Source of the DNA: Myxococcales bacterium
Lineage (GTDB): Bacteria; Myxococcota_A; Bradymonadia; UBA7976; UBA1532
Direction of reading: 5' to 3'
Length of the DNA stretch: 64,000 nucleotides
NCBI GenBank assembly: GCA_020633435.1
Contig: JACKDP010000006.1
Span: 186,001-250,000, forward strand
The first letter of the stretch is position 1; each line of letters begins with the position of its first letter. Under the pieces are notes generated by a model. That model was given only the letters and a program-made list of their open reading frames with translations, was not told where the DNA came from and ran no database searches. The position numbers and the translations under genes were made by a program. Shown here piece by piece: positions 34,337 to 51,701 of this stretch.

Positions 34337-34579
34337 CCGCCGCCCTCTGATCGCCTACCGGGTTTGACTTCGAGAGGGTGCAGGGCTGCGGTGTGGGTGG
34401 AATTCTGGCGGGCGGGGGCGGCTGGCTTCGGGGGCCGGGGGCGGGCTGGCGCTCGCGTCAGGGTGCGGTTGATGAGGGCGGGGCGTCGCAGGGCGCTGAT
34501 GAGGCGGGGGAGTGGGCGCACCGCGCCCTTGGCGCCGGGGGCGGCGCGGGGCGGGCGGGCGTCGGCGGGCGGGGACGGC

Positions 34580-35524
34580 CTACCCGGCGCGCGGGCCGAG
34601 GGCGAGGGCCTTGCGGGCGTGGGACGGGGGGATGGTGCCCGGGGGGAAGGGGATGAGGGGTAGCGTCGGGTCGGCGAGCCACTGCCAGTAGGCGATGTGG
34701 GCTTCGGTGTAGGCCTCGCGGAGCGCGGCGTGGACCTCGTGCCACTGGGCGTGGTGCTCGGGGGGGCCGTGGACGACGGGGGCGGGGCTGCGGTCGCGCT
34801 CCTTGGGGCGCGTCCACGGGTCGACGTGGCGGGCGGCTTCGGGGTCAGGGACGGGCAGGCCGGCCTTCTTGCGGCGCGGACGGTGCTCGGCGGCGATGTC
34901 GTCGGCGAGCTGCCACATGAGGGCGCGGTGGGCCTTCGGGGTGAGGCCGCCCAGGCCGGGCAGGCGGTCGATGCGGACGGTGAGCTGCTCTTCGACGCCG
35001 TTGGCGTGGACGAAGACGCCGGCGGGGGCCTCGCCGCGCAGGTGGGCGGGGTTCGAGCAGGCGAAGACGTCGTCGGCGGGGTGGCGCGACTTGAGCTGGG
35101 CCGTGGCCTGGCCCATCAGGTAGCGCAGGCGCTCGAGGGCGTGGGCCTCCGTCGTGACCTGGATGGCGTGGTTGGGGATGAGGAGCTGGCCGCTGCGGCC
35201 GTGGTACTTGTTGATTCGCCTGGCGATTTCCCGGTTGACCCACTCCAGCACGAGGCTCTTGTCGACCAGCTCTTCGACGCCGATGAGCAGGTGCAGGTGG
35301 TTGGAGAGGAAGTAGTACCCATACAGGTCGAAGTCGAAGTCGGCGGTCTTCTGCTGGGCGCGGGCCAGGATGCCGTTGAGGATGGCGACGATGCGGCGCC
35401 TTGGGACGAGCAGGAAGAGGTCGTCGGTGACCTTGGAGGTGACCTCGAAGACGAGGACGGGGCGGCCGAGGCGGGGGCTGTGGAAGCGGTGGTCGTCGAG
35501 CTCGATGCGCAGGTGCTCGGCCAT
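34580..35524 (-). mobile_element. REP-associated tyrosine transposase (IS200/HUH-like) gene
   Basis: 314 aa, start ATG 35524 with GGAGGA upstream. The HUH motif is NHLHLLI (about residues 75-81) after a YGYYFLS strand; a helix with EWVNREIARRINKYHG and RLRYLMGQATAQLK supplies the candidate catalytic Tyr. This is the layout of TnpA-REP (RAYT) proteins, single-copy Y1 transposases related to IS200. Compared with the core family (about 150-170 aa) it has a long C-terminal extension of about 140 residues rich in charged residues and Pro. I could not identify REP-type palindromes or IS ends at its flanks (34337-34579 and 35525-35647), so it may be domesticated. Coding and codon use look like the host genome. 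Confidence 0.75.
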
Positions 35525-35647
35525 GGTGAGGCGTCCTCCGGCGGGTGTGGGGCCTCCTCTGCTATCGGTCAGTCGCGGCGCGTGTCGCAGACTTTCTTCG
35601 AGATCGCGGGAAACACAGGGAAAAAAGTGCAGGACGCCGCGGCGGCC

Positions 35648-36148
35648 TCAGCCGGGGGGCAGGTGGGCGAGGATGCGCAGCAGGGCGTCGCGCAGCGGGC
35701 CGAGGGGGCCGACGGCGGTGGCGAGCTCGGCTTCGAGGGCCTGGAGGACGCCGAGGCCGTGGAGCATGGCGGCGCGGCCCTGGTCGGTGAGGGCGACGCG
35801 GCGGGTGCGGCCGTCGGCGGGGTCGGGCAGGCGGGCGACGATGCCATGGGCTTCGAGGTCGGCGACGATCTGGGAGACGGCCTGCTTGGTGATGCCCATG
35901 CGGTCGGCCAGGTCGGTGACGCGGGTGCCGTCCAGGTCGAGGTGCGGGAAGAGCGCGGTGTGGGAGCGGCGCAGGCGCGGGAGGCCCGCGGCCTGCTGGA
36001 CGCGGTGGATGGCCTCCTCGTCGAGCAGGCGGGCGGCCTTGAAGAGGAGCTGGAGCGTGCTCTGGTGCTTCGCGGCCTCGAGATCGGCGCGGAAGGCGGC
36101 GTCGTCCGGCCGGTTCGTCAACTTCGCTTGACCATCATCGTCAACCAT
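35648..36148 (-). CDS. MarR-family transcriptional regulator
   Basis: 166 aa. The winged helix-turn-helix is at about 60-135: LDLDGTRVTDLADRMGITKQAVSQIVADLEAHGIVARLPDPADGR followed by the wing and LTDQGRAAM, typical for MarR. It should bind a short palindrome as a dimer. There is no ribosome site, and a good promoter places the transcription start at the ATG, so the mRNA may be leaderless. A GTCAA/TTGAC palindrome overlaps the start codon and suggests autoregulation together with the divergent DUF4336 gene. The ligand is unknown. Confidence 0.9.
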   Translation of the reverse strand: MVDDDGQAKLTNRPDDAAFRADLEAAKHQSTLQLLFKAARLLDEEAIHRVQQAAGLPRLRRSHTALFPHLDLDGTRVTDLADRMGITKQAVSQIVADLEAHGIVARLPDPADGRTRRVALTDQGRAAMLHGLGVLQALEAELATAVGPLGPLRDALLRILAHLPPG

Positions 36149-36155
36149 GATTGAC
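36128..36155. promoter_or_regulatory. Probable MarR operator, overlapping TTGAC/GTCAA palindromes
   Basis: Three half-sites in alternating orientation: TTGAC (36128-36132), GTCAA (36140-36144) and TTGAC (36151-36155). The pair 36140-36155 forms a 16 bp palindrome with 6 nt spacer and covers the marR start codon and predicted transcription start; the pair 36128-36144 has a 7 nt spacer. The size and position fit a MarR dimer site that would block the marR promoter and could also control the divergent gene. Confidence 0.55.
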
Positions 36156-36184
36156 TTTCTACCGCAGCCCCGCGGAGGTGTCCA
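36156..36184 (-). promoter_or_regulatory. Sigma-70-like promoter of the marR gene
   Basis: Minus strand TGGACA (36184-36179, 5 of 6 bases) and TAGAAA (36161-36156, 4 of 6) with exactly 17 nt between. The -10 ends 7 nt before the A of the marR ATG at 36148, so transcription probably starts at the start codon. The -35 overlaps the ATG of the divergent DUF4336 gene. Confidence 0.5.
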
Positions 36185-36879
36185 TGTCCATCGTGCCGTC
36201 TTTCGAGTTCGCCCAGGTGTTGCCGGGTCGGTTCAACCTGCCGGTGCGGATGACCGCGCTGCCCCTGGGGCCCGGGCGCGTGGCGCTGGTGTCGCCGGTG
36301 CCGCTGACGCCCGACGCCCTGGCGTGGGTGGAGGGGCAGGGGGAGGTGGCGTACCTCATCTCGCCGTCCCTCTTCCACCACCTGTACCTGGGGGACGCGG
36401 CGGCGCGGTTTCCGAGCGCGCAGGTGCTGGCGCCCCGCGGTCTGCGGGCGAAGCGGCCCGACCTGCGCATCGACGGGGACCTGGAGGACGGGCTGCCGGC
36501 CGAGCTGGCGGCGCATGTGGACGTGGCGCGGGTCGAGGGCGCGCCCATCGCCGATGAGCACGTGTTCTTCCACCGGGCGAGCCGGTCGCTGGTGGTGACC
36601 GACCTCGTCTTCCACGTCGTGCGGCCGCGGGGGCTCATGACCAGCCTCATCCTGCGCATGGTGGGCTGCCATGGCCGGCTGGCGCACAGCCGGTCGTGGG
36701 GGCTGTTCATCAAGGACAAGGCGGCCGCCTCGGCCAGCATCGCGCGCATCCTGGCGTGGCCGTTCGAGCACCTGGTGCCGGCCCATGGCGAGCCCGTCGA
36801 GGGGGACGCCCACGCCCGCCTGAGCGCGGCCCTGGCCAAGAGAATCGCCAAGGGAAACAAGCGGTTGGCGGTCGCCTAG
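36184..36879 (+). CDS. DUF4336 (MBL-like) family protein
   Basis: 231 aa from ATG 36184, chosen for the CGGAGG site 8 nt upstream; a TTG 33 nt earlier is also in frame. The order of motifs (NLPVRMTALPLGPGRVALVSPVPL, YLISPSLFHHLYLGDAAARFP, VFFHRASRSLVVTDLVFH, LVPAHGEPVEG) fits DUF4336, a family with a metallo-beta-lactamase-like fold but without the full set of metal ligands. The substrate is unknown; a hydrolase role is a guess. It is divergent from marR, with the MarR operator between the two starts, so it is the likely regulated target. Confidence 0.78.
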   Translation: MSIVPSFEFAQVLPGRFNLPVRMTALPLGPGRVALVSPVPLTPDALAWVEGQGEVAYLISPSLFHHLYLGDAAARFPSAQVLAPRGLRAKRPDLRIDGDLEDGLPAELAAHVDVARVEGAPIADEHVFFHRASRSLVVTDLVFHVVRPRGLMTSLILRMVGCHGRLAHSRSWGLFIKDKAAASASIARILAWPFEHLVPAHGEPVEGDAHARLSAALAKRIAKGNKRLAVA

Positions 36880-36886
36880 CCGGATC

Positions 36887-39133
36887 TCAGGGGCAGCCCT
36901 CGAGCTGCTGGATCCAGGCGCCCACCAGGTCGCGCCCGCGCAGGTCGACGGCGAAGGTGCCGAGGGGCGGCATCTGGCGCTCGCCGCGGACGCGGAGCCG
37001 CTGGAAGAGGACGCTGCCCGCCGCGTCGCCGGGGGCCAGCAGGGGCGCCTCGGGGTCCGCGGGGTCGGGGTGCCGGGGCTCCACGTCGCAGATCTTCATC
37101 TCCGCCAGTGGGATGTCGGCCCGCAGGTCGAGGTCGGCGTCGACCCGGCTGTCGGGGCGGTGGCAGCCCGCGCAGTTGGTGTGCAGCCAGGCCCGGGCGC
37201 GGGCCTCGATGGGGGCGTCCGGGTCGGTGGGGGCGACGAAGGCGGGCAGCTCGGCCGGCGGGCCCGGCAGGCCGGCGAGGTAGCCGGCCTCCGCCAGCGC
37301 GGCAAGCTGGTTCTGGGGGCCGGCGCCGTAGTCGAGCGGGCCGTTGAGCTGCCGGCTGGACAACCCGAGCGCGTAGCCGGCCTCCCGCGTGTGGCAGGCG
37401 TCGCACTGGGAGCGGCTAGGGTAGAGCCACGGCTGCAGGCCTGCCGGCGTCGCCAGGTCTTCCTGCAGCGCGCCCGCCACGAGGTCGGCGTCGGTGCCAT
37501 CGGCCCGCCAGCGGTAGCTGTAGCCCGACCAGCGGTCGGCGTCCTTCACGAACAGGCGCGTCTCGAAGAGCCGGGGCTGGCCGGCGGCGTCGGGCAGGCG
37601 GAACTCCTTGACCGTCACGCTGCCCTCGGGGAACTCGAAGGCGTCGTCGGGCCGCCAGGTCATGGCGGCGCCGGCGGGCAGCGCGAAGAAGCGGCGCTTC
37701 TCGGCCCCATCGCTCCAGAACGGGGCGGCCGGGCGGAACGGGATGACCCCGGGGGCCAGCGTGGCCGTGGCGGTGTCGGCGTAGCAGCCGGTGGCGGACA
37801 GGGTGGGGGGGATGGGCTCGGGGTCGGGCACACCGCCGCGGCGGCGCAGCCGCAGGATGCTCTGGCCAGCCGTGAAGGCGACGACGTAGAGCTCGCCGTC
37901 GGCGTCCTCCCCGAAGCTGCTGATGCGGTGATCGGTGTCGGCCAGCAGCGTCACATCGGCCGGGGCGCCGGCGTCGCCGCGGCGCAGGGCCCAGATGCGG
38001 CCGCTGGCGTAGTCGGCGAAGAGGTAGGCCCCGAAGAGCTCGGGCAGGCGGGCGCCGCGGTAGACGAAGCCGCCGGTGATGGACTCGCCCTCGTCGTGGC
38101 CGTAGGTGTGGATGGGGGCGATGAAGCCGGCGGGGTCGCAGCCGGCCTCGTAGCAGCGATCCCCCTCGATGGCCCGCCAGCCGTAGTTGCCGCCCCGCAC
38201 GATCAGGTCGATCTCCTCGATCTCGTCCTGGCCGACGTCGGCCGCCCAGAGCTCGCCCGTGCCGGGGTCGAAGGCCATCCGCCAGACGTTGCGCAGGCCC
38301 CAGGCGTAGACCTCGGGGCGACCGCGCGTGGGCTGGTCCATGCCGCAGCGGCCCTCGGCGAAGGGGTTGTCGGCGGGGATGCCGTAGGGGGTGCGGCAGA
38401 CGGGGTCGCCCTGGTCGACGTCGATGCGCAGCAGGCTGCCCAGGATGGTCTCGGGGCGCTGGGCGTGGTTCTGGGGGTCGCCGCCCGAGCCGCCGTCGCC
38501 GAGGGCGATGTACAGGTAGCCGTCGGGGCCGAAGCGCAGGTCGCCGCCGTTGTGGTTGCCGAAGGGCTGGGGGATCTCGAGCAGGATGCGCTCGGTGGCC
38601 CGGTCGGCGACGCCGGCGTCGGCCTCGCTGCGGTGGATCTCGCTGATGACCGAGCGCCGCGGGCCGGCGGCGGAGTAGTAGACGAAGAAGCGGCCGTTCT
38701 CGGCGTAGCCCGGGTGGAAGGCGAGGCCGAGCAGGCCCTCCTCGTTGCCCTGGCGGCTCACGGACAGGTCGAGGAAGGTGCTGACTTCACTCGGGTTTTC
38801 CGGGTCGAAGCGGCGAATGCGGCCGGCCTGCTCCACCACGTAGAGGTGGCGGTCGCCCGGCGCGGCGCCGAGCCAGAGGGGGCGGTCGAGGTCGACGTCC
38901 GGGAAGACCTCCTCCACCTCCAGGGCGCCCAGGGCGGGCGCTGGCGGCAGGCGGCAGGTGGTGTTGTCAACGCGCGGCAGCAGCGGGTTGACCGGGGGCT
39001 CGCCGGGGCCGCGGTCGGCGGCGTCGGTGCCCGGCGCGGCGGCGTCGGTGGCCTCGGCGTCGGCCGTCTCGCCCGCGCAGGCGGCGAGGGCGAGGACGGC
39101 CCAGAGGGCGAGGGGGGTGGCGGCTCGGTGCAT
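36887..39133 (-). CDS. Soluble aldose dehydrogenase-like propeller lipoprotein fused to a cytochrome c-like domain
   Basis: 748 aa from ATG 39133 (GGGAG upstream). Lipoprotein signal LALAAC. Residues about 85-440 are a six-bladed propeller of the PQQ glucose/sorbosone dehydrogenase family: GDRHLYVVEQAGRI, GLAFHPGYAENGRFFVYYS, FGNHNGGDLRFGPDGYLYIALGDGG, LRNVWRMAFDPGTGELWAADVGQ and GGNYGW. The C-terminal half has two CxxCH haem-type motifs, CDACH (about 577) and CAGCH (about 653), and a later MPPLG that may give a haem ligand. A periplasmic or surface PQQ-sugar dehydrogenase passing electrons to its own cytochrome part is the natural reading. Convergent with DUF4336, 7 nt apart. Confidence 0.87.
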   Translation of the reverse strand: MHRAATPLALWAVLALAACAGETADAEATDAAAPGTDAADRGPGEPPVNPLLPRVDNTTCRLPPAPALGALEVEEVFPDVDLDRPLWLGAAPGDRHLYVVEQAGRIRRFDPENPSEVSTFLDLSVSRQGNEEGLLGLAFHPGYAENGRFFVYYSAAGPRRSVISEIHRSEADAGVADRATERILLEIPQPFGNHNGGDLRFGPDGYLYIALGDGGSGGDPQNHAQRPETILGSLLRIDVDQGDPVCRTPYGIPADNPFAEGRCGMDQPTRGRPEVYAWGLRNVWRMAFDPGTGELWAADVGQDEIEEIDLIVRGGNYGWRAIEGDRCYEAGCDPAGFIAPIHTYGHDEGESITGGFVYRGARLPELFGAYLFADYASGRIWALRRGDAGAPADVTLLADTDHRISSFGEDADGELYVVAFTAGQSILRLRRRGGVPDPEPIPPTLSATGCYADTATATLAPGVIPFRPAAPFWSDGAEKRRFFALPAGAAMTWRPDDAFEFPEGSVTVKEFRLPDAAGQPRLFETRLFVKDADRWSGYSYRWRADGTDADLVAGALQEDLATPAGLQPWLYPSRSQCDACHTREAGYALGLSSRQLNGPLDYGAGPQNQLAALAEAGYLAGLPGPPAELPAFVAPTDPDAPIEARARAWLHTNCAGCHRPDSRVDADLDLRADIPLAEMKICDVEPRHPDPADPEAPLLAPGDAAGSVLFQRLRVRGERQMPPLGTFAVDLRGRDLVGAWIQQLEGCP

Positions 39134-39157
39134 CGGTGCTCTCCCAGGACCGCCCCG

Positions 39158-39163
39158 ACTGTA
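39158..39163 (-). promoter_or_regulatory. Possible -10 element (TACAGT) for the propeller-cytochrome gene
   Basis: TACAGT on the minus strand, 24 nt before the ATG at 39133 and ahead of its GGGAG site. The -35 region is not convincing (TTCGCC or TCGCCC). It is noted because the same hexamer precedes the ABC operon at 5851. Confidence 0.25.
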
Positions 39164-39264
39164 GCGCGAACCGGGCCGCGGGCGAAGCGGGGGCGTGGGC
39201 GTCGAAAAGCTCACAAACCGTGGACCAGACGGGGGCTGTGCTCGTACGCTGGCAGGTGCGGTCG

Positions 39265-42069
39265 ATGGGGGCCGCCTCCGGGGGGAGAATGGCGCGCTCG
39301 CTCTGCTACGCGTGGGCGCTCGTCGCTGCGGCCGTGGTGGGCTGCGACGACGGGGGCGCCTTCCGGCCGCTGCCCGGCGCAGACGGCAGCGCGGGCGATA
39401 TGCGGGTGGGGCCCGAGCCCCCGGCCGACGCGCGGGTGGCCCCCGAGGATGGCTTCGGCCAGGCCTGCACCGAGGGCGGCGAGTGCGCCTCGGGGTTCTG
39501 CGTGGCCGCCAGCGCGGGCCGCGTCTGCAGCCGGCGCTGCGGCGGCGATCCCGACTGCCCCGAGGGGTGGTTCTGCCGGCAGGTCACCAACCCCGGCGCC
39601 GACGTCACCTTCATCTGCGTGCCCGAGGACGCCCCCTGCGCGGGGGCCGATCTGCAGACCGACCTGCGCCACTGCGGCGCCTGCGAGCGCCCGTGCGAGG
39701 CGCCCGGCGCCGAGGGGGCCTGCGTCGACGGCGTGTGCGGGCGGGGCCCCTGCCGGGCGGGCTTCCACGACGTGAACGGCGACGCCGCCGACGGCTGCGA
39801 GTACGCCTGCACGGTCACCCGCGGGGGCGACGAGGCCTGCGACAGCATCGACAACGACTGCGATGGCCGGGTGGACGAGGGCTTCGACACCGCCACCGAC
39901 CTGGCCCACTGCGGGGCCTGCGGGGTGCCCTGCCGGCCCGCCAACGCCGACGGCGCCTGCGTGGACGGGGCCTGCGAGGTGGCGAGCTGCCGACCCGGCT
40001 TCCTGGACGTGGACGGCGAGGCCGAGAACGGCTGCGAGCAGGGCTGCCAGCCCTCGAACGAGGGCGTCGAGGCCTGCGACCGGGTGGACAACGACTGCGA
40101 TGGGCGGCTCGACGAGGGGTTCGACCTCGACGCCGATCCGGCCCACTGCGGGGCGTGCGGGCGGGCCTGCGCGCTGCCCAACGCCGAGGCCGTCTGCGCC
40201 GGGGGCGAGTGCCGGTTCGTGGCCTGCCGACCCGACTTCTACGACCGCAACGGCGACGCGGCCGACGGCTGCGAGGTGGGCTGCCAGCAGGCCAACGGCG
40301 GGGTCGAGGTCTGCAACGGCGTGGACGACGACTGCGACGGCCGCGTGGACGAAGCCTTTGATCTACAAGGGGATCCGGCGCACTGCGGGGGCTGCGACGT
40401 CGACTGCGGGCGGCCCGGGGCCCTGTGGCTCTGCGACGCGGGGCGGTGCCGGTTCGGCGGGTGCGCCGAGGGCTTCGTGGACGCCGACGGGGACGCCGAG
40501 AACGGGTGCGAGTACGCCTGCCGGGTGACGGGCGACGAGGCCTGCGACGGCGCCGACAACGACTGCGATGGGGCGGTGGACGAGGGCTTCGACCTGGCCG
40601 CCGACGTGGCCCACTGCGGGGGCTGCGGGCGCGTCTGCGCGGTGGCCCAGGGCGAGGCGGCCTGCGTGGCGGGGCGCTGCGCGGTGGGGCGCTGCGCGGC
40701 GGGCTTCGTGGACGCCGACGGCGACGCCGCGAACGGGTGCGAGTACGCCTGCGTGCCGGACGGGGCGGAGGCCTGCGACGGCCGGGACAACGACTGCGAT
40801 GGGACCGCCGACGAGGGCTTCGCGCTCGAGCGCGACCCCGAGAACTGCGGGCGGTGCGGCGTGGTCTGCGCCCTGCCCGGGGCGACGGTGGCCTGCGCGG
40901 CGGGCCAGTGCGGCATCTCCGGGTGCCAGCCCGGCTTCGCCAACCCGGACGGCGACCCCGCCAACGGCTGCGAGTGCCGGCTGGCCGGGGCCGAGCGGTG
41001 CAACGGCGAGGACGAGGACTGCGACGGCCGCGTCGACGAGGGCGTGGACGTGCGCAGCGATCCCGAGAACTGCGGGGCGTGCGGGCGGGTCTGCGACGTG
41101 CCGAACGCCGAGGCGGTCTGCCTGGCGGCGGCGTGCGGCGTGGGGCGGTGCCAGCCCGGGTTCGGCGACGCCGACGGGCAGGTGGCCAACGGCTGCGAGT
41201 GCGCGGTGGCCAACGGCGGCGTCGAGACCTGCGACCGGGCCGACGAGGACTGCGATGGCCGCGTCGACGAGGGCTTCGACCTGAACTCCGACGTCCGCCA
41301 CTGCGGGGGCTGTGGCCAGCGCTGCGTGCTCCCCAACGCCTCGCCGCTCTGCGCGGCCGGGCGGTGCCGGGTGGACGCCTGCCTGCCCGGCTTCGGGGAC
41401 GCGGACGGCCAGGCCGCCAACGGCTGCGAGTGCCGGCTGGAGAACGGCGGCGTGGAGCGGTGCAACGGCGGCGACGACGACTGCGACGGCCGCACGGACG
41501 AAGGCTTTGATCTGCAAGGCGATTCCGCCAACTGCGGGGCGTGCGGGCGGGTCTGCGATCCCGCCAACGCCGTGGGGCGGTGCGGGGCCGGGCGCTGCGA
41601 GATCGTCGAGTGCGCGGTGGGCTTCGTGGACGCCGACGGCGACGCGGCCAACGGCTGCGAGGTGGACTGCGCGGTGGCGGGGGCGGGCGTCCCCGGCTGC
41701 GACGGCGGCTTCGTCTACCCCGGCCTCTACGAGCTGCAGTTCCCCATCGACTACCGCTGCCGGGACGTCTTCTTCGGCGAGGTGGTGGTGCGGGTGGAGG
41801 TCGTGGGCTTCAGCTTCCGGGTGGACGGCGGCGTGCTGAACGTCGGCGGCGCCCCGACCTTGATGAGCCAGGCGCCGGCCCCGGTGGACGGGGGCTTCGC
41901 GGTCAGCGGCTTCATCGACGGCGGGTGTCGGGAGATCTACGAGTTGCAAGGCCAGTTCGACGACTTGAACGTCTGGCGTGGCCTCTTCCAGATTCGGTTC
42001 CAGGGTGCGCAGTGTGGATTCACGGACTGCGCCAACCAGGCCATCGCCGTGGTGGCGCGGCGTCGGTGA
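39265..42069 (+). CDS. Cys-rich MopE-like lipoprotein with eight DNDCDG modules
   Basis: 934 aa from ATG 39265; ATG 39289 is an alternative and both keep the lipoprotein signal (ALVAAAVVGC). After a D/A/P linker come Cys-rich segments, then eight modules of about 80-90 residues, each with a core like ExCDxxDNDCDGRVDEGFDL, HCGxCGRxC and GFxDxDGDxxNGCE. This is the putative metal-binding motif seen in MopE/SACCP-like surface proteins (copper/calcium binding in Methylococcus). The last 130 residues form a non-repeated beta domain (YPGLYELQFPIDYRCRDVFF). Probably a surface lipoprotein. The TSP3 giant gene starts 10 nt later, so the two are likely cotranscribed. Confidence 0.88.
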   Translation: MGAASGGRMARSLCYAWALVAAAVVGCDDGGAFRPLPGADGSAGDMRVGPEPPADARVAPEDGFGQACTEGGECASGFCVAASAGRVCSRRCGGDPDCPEGWFCRQVTNPGADVTFICVPEDAPCAGADLQTDLRHCGACERPCEAPGAEGACVDGVCGRGPCRAGFHDVNGDAADGCEYACTVTRGGDEACDSIDNDCDGRVDEGFDTATDLAHCGACGVPCRPANADGACVDGACEVASCRPGFLDVDGEAENGCEQGCQPSNEGVEACDRVDNDCDGRLDEGFDLDADPAHCGACGRACALPNAEAVCAGGECRFVACRPDFYDRNGDAADGCEVGCQQANGGVEVCNGVDDDCDGRVDEAFDLQGDPAHCGGCDVDCGRPGALWLCDAGRCRFGGCAEGFVDADGDAENGCEYACRVTGDEACDGADNDCDGAVDEGFDLAADVAHCGGCGRVCAVAQGEAACVAGRCAVGRCAAGFVDADGDAANGCEYACVPDGAEACDGRDNDCDGTADEGFALERDPENCGRCGVVCALPGATVACAAGQCGISGCQPGFANPDGDPANGCECRLAGAERCNGEDEDCDGRVDEGVDVRSDPENCGACGRVCDVPNAEAVCLAAACGVGRCQPGFGDADGQVANGCECAVANGGVETCDRADEDCDGRVDEGFDLNSDVRHCGGCGQRCVLPNASPLCAAGRCRVDACLPGFGDADGQAANGCECRLENGGVERCNGGDDDCDGRTDEGFDLQGDSANCGACGRVCDPANAVGRCGAGRCEIVECAVGFVDADGDAANGCEVDCAVAGAGVPGCDGGFVYPGLYELQFPIDYRCRDVFFGEVVVRVEVVGFSFRVDGGVLNVGGAPTLMSQAPAPVDGGFAVSGFIDGGCREIYELQGQFDDLNVWRGLFQIRFQGAQCGFTDCANQAIAVVARRR

Positions 42070-42079
42070 CGGCGGGGAG

Positions 42080-51364
<9,285 letters not shown>

Positions 51365-51701
51365 TGCCCCGCGGGCAGGGGGCGACCCCTGGCCCGCGGC
51401 GTCCTCCACGCTCGCCGGGCTGACCATGCCGGCGGTCGTCGGCGCCATCCCCTTGATCTTGCATCGCAATCGGGCCCCGGATGCCGACGGGGCCGACGCA
51501 GGCTCCCGCTGCCTCCGGAGCGCCTCCGTCGCCTTCGGCACCCTGAAGGATCAAGACAAGCAGTCGCCCGACGCCTGGCACTGGTGAAGGCAGGGCGTCC
51601 AGGCACAACCCCTTTCAAGTTGTGCGGTTCGGCGCTCTGCGGTAATCAATGCCCGCCGCGACGCCCCATAAGACCGCCGGGGCGCCGTGACGTGGAGATG
51701 G
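51365..51701. other. 337 nt intergenic region before the APC permease
   Basis: No gene is supported here. The region is less GC-rich than its surroundings, with a TTGCATCGCAA palindrome (51459-51469), a long-range pair CTTGATC (51452-51458) / GATCAAG (51549-51555), and a strong hairpin at 51603-51625. It probably holds the end of the surface-protein transcript and the permease promoter. Confidence 0.5.
51603..51625 (+). promoter_or_regulatory. Perfect 7 bp hairpin upstream of the APC permease
   Basis: GCACAAC (51603-51609) and GTTGTGC (51619-51625) enclose a 9 nt loop. The 3' arm contains TTGTGC, which stands 17 nt ahead of TAATCA (51643-51648) and could be a weak -35/-10 pair; the palindrome would then be a natural operator. 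It could also be a terminator for the upstream gene, but no T run follows. Confidence 0.4.

Noticed and set aside
34337..34579. G-rich tract beside the transposase gene considered as REP palindromes
   Set aside because: No consistent inverted repeat or GTAG-type foot could be found by eye; general GC richness explains it.
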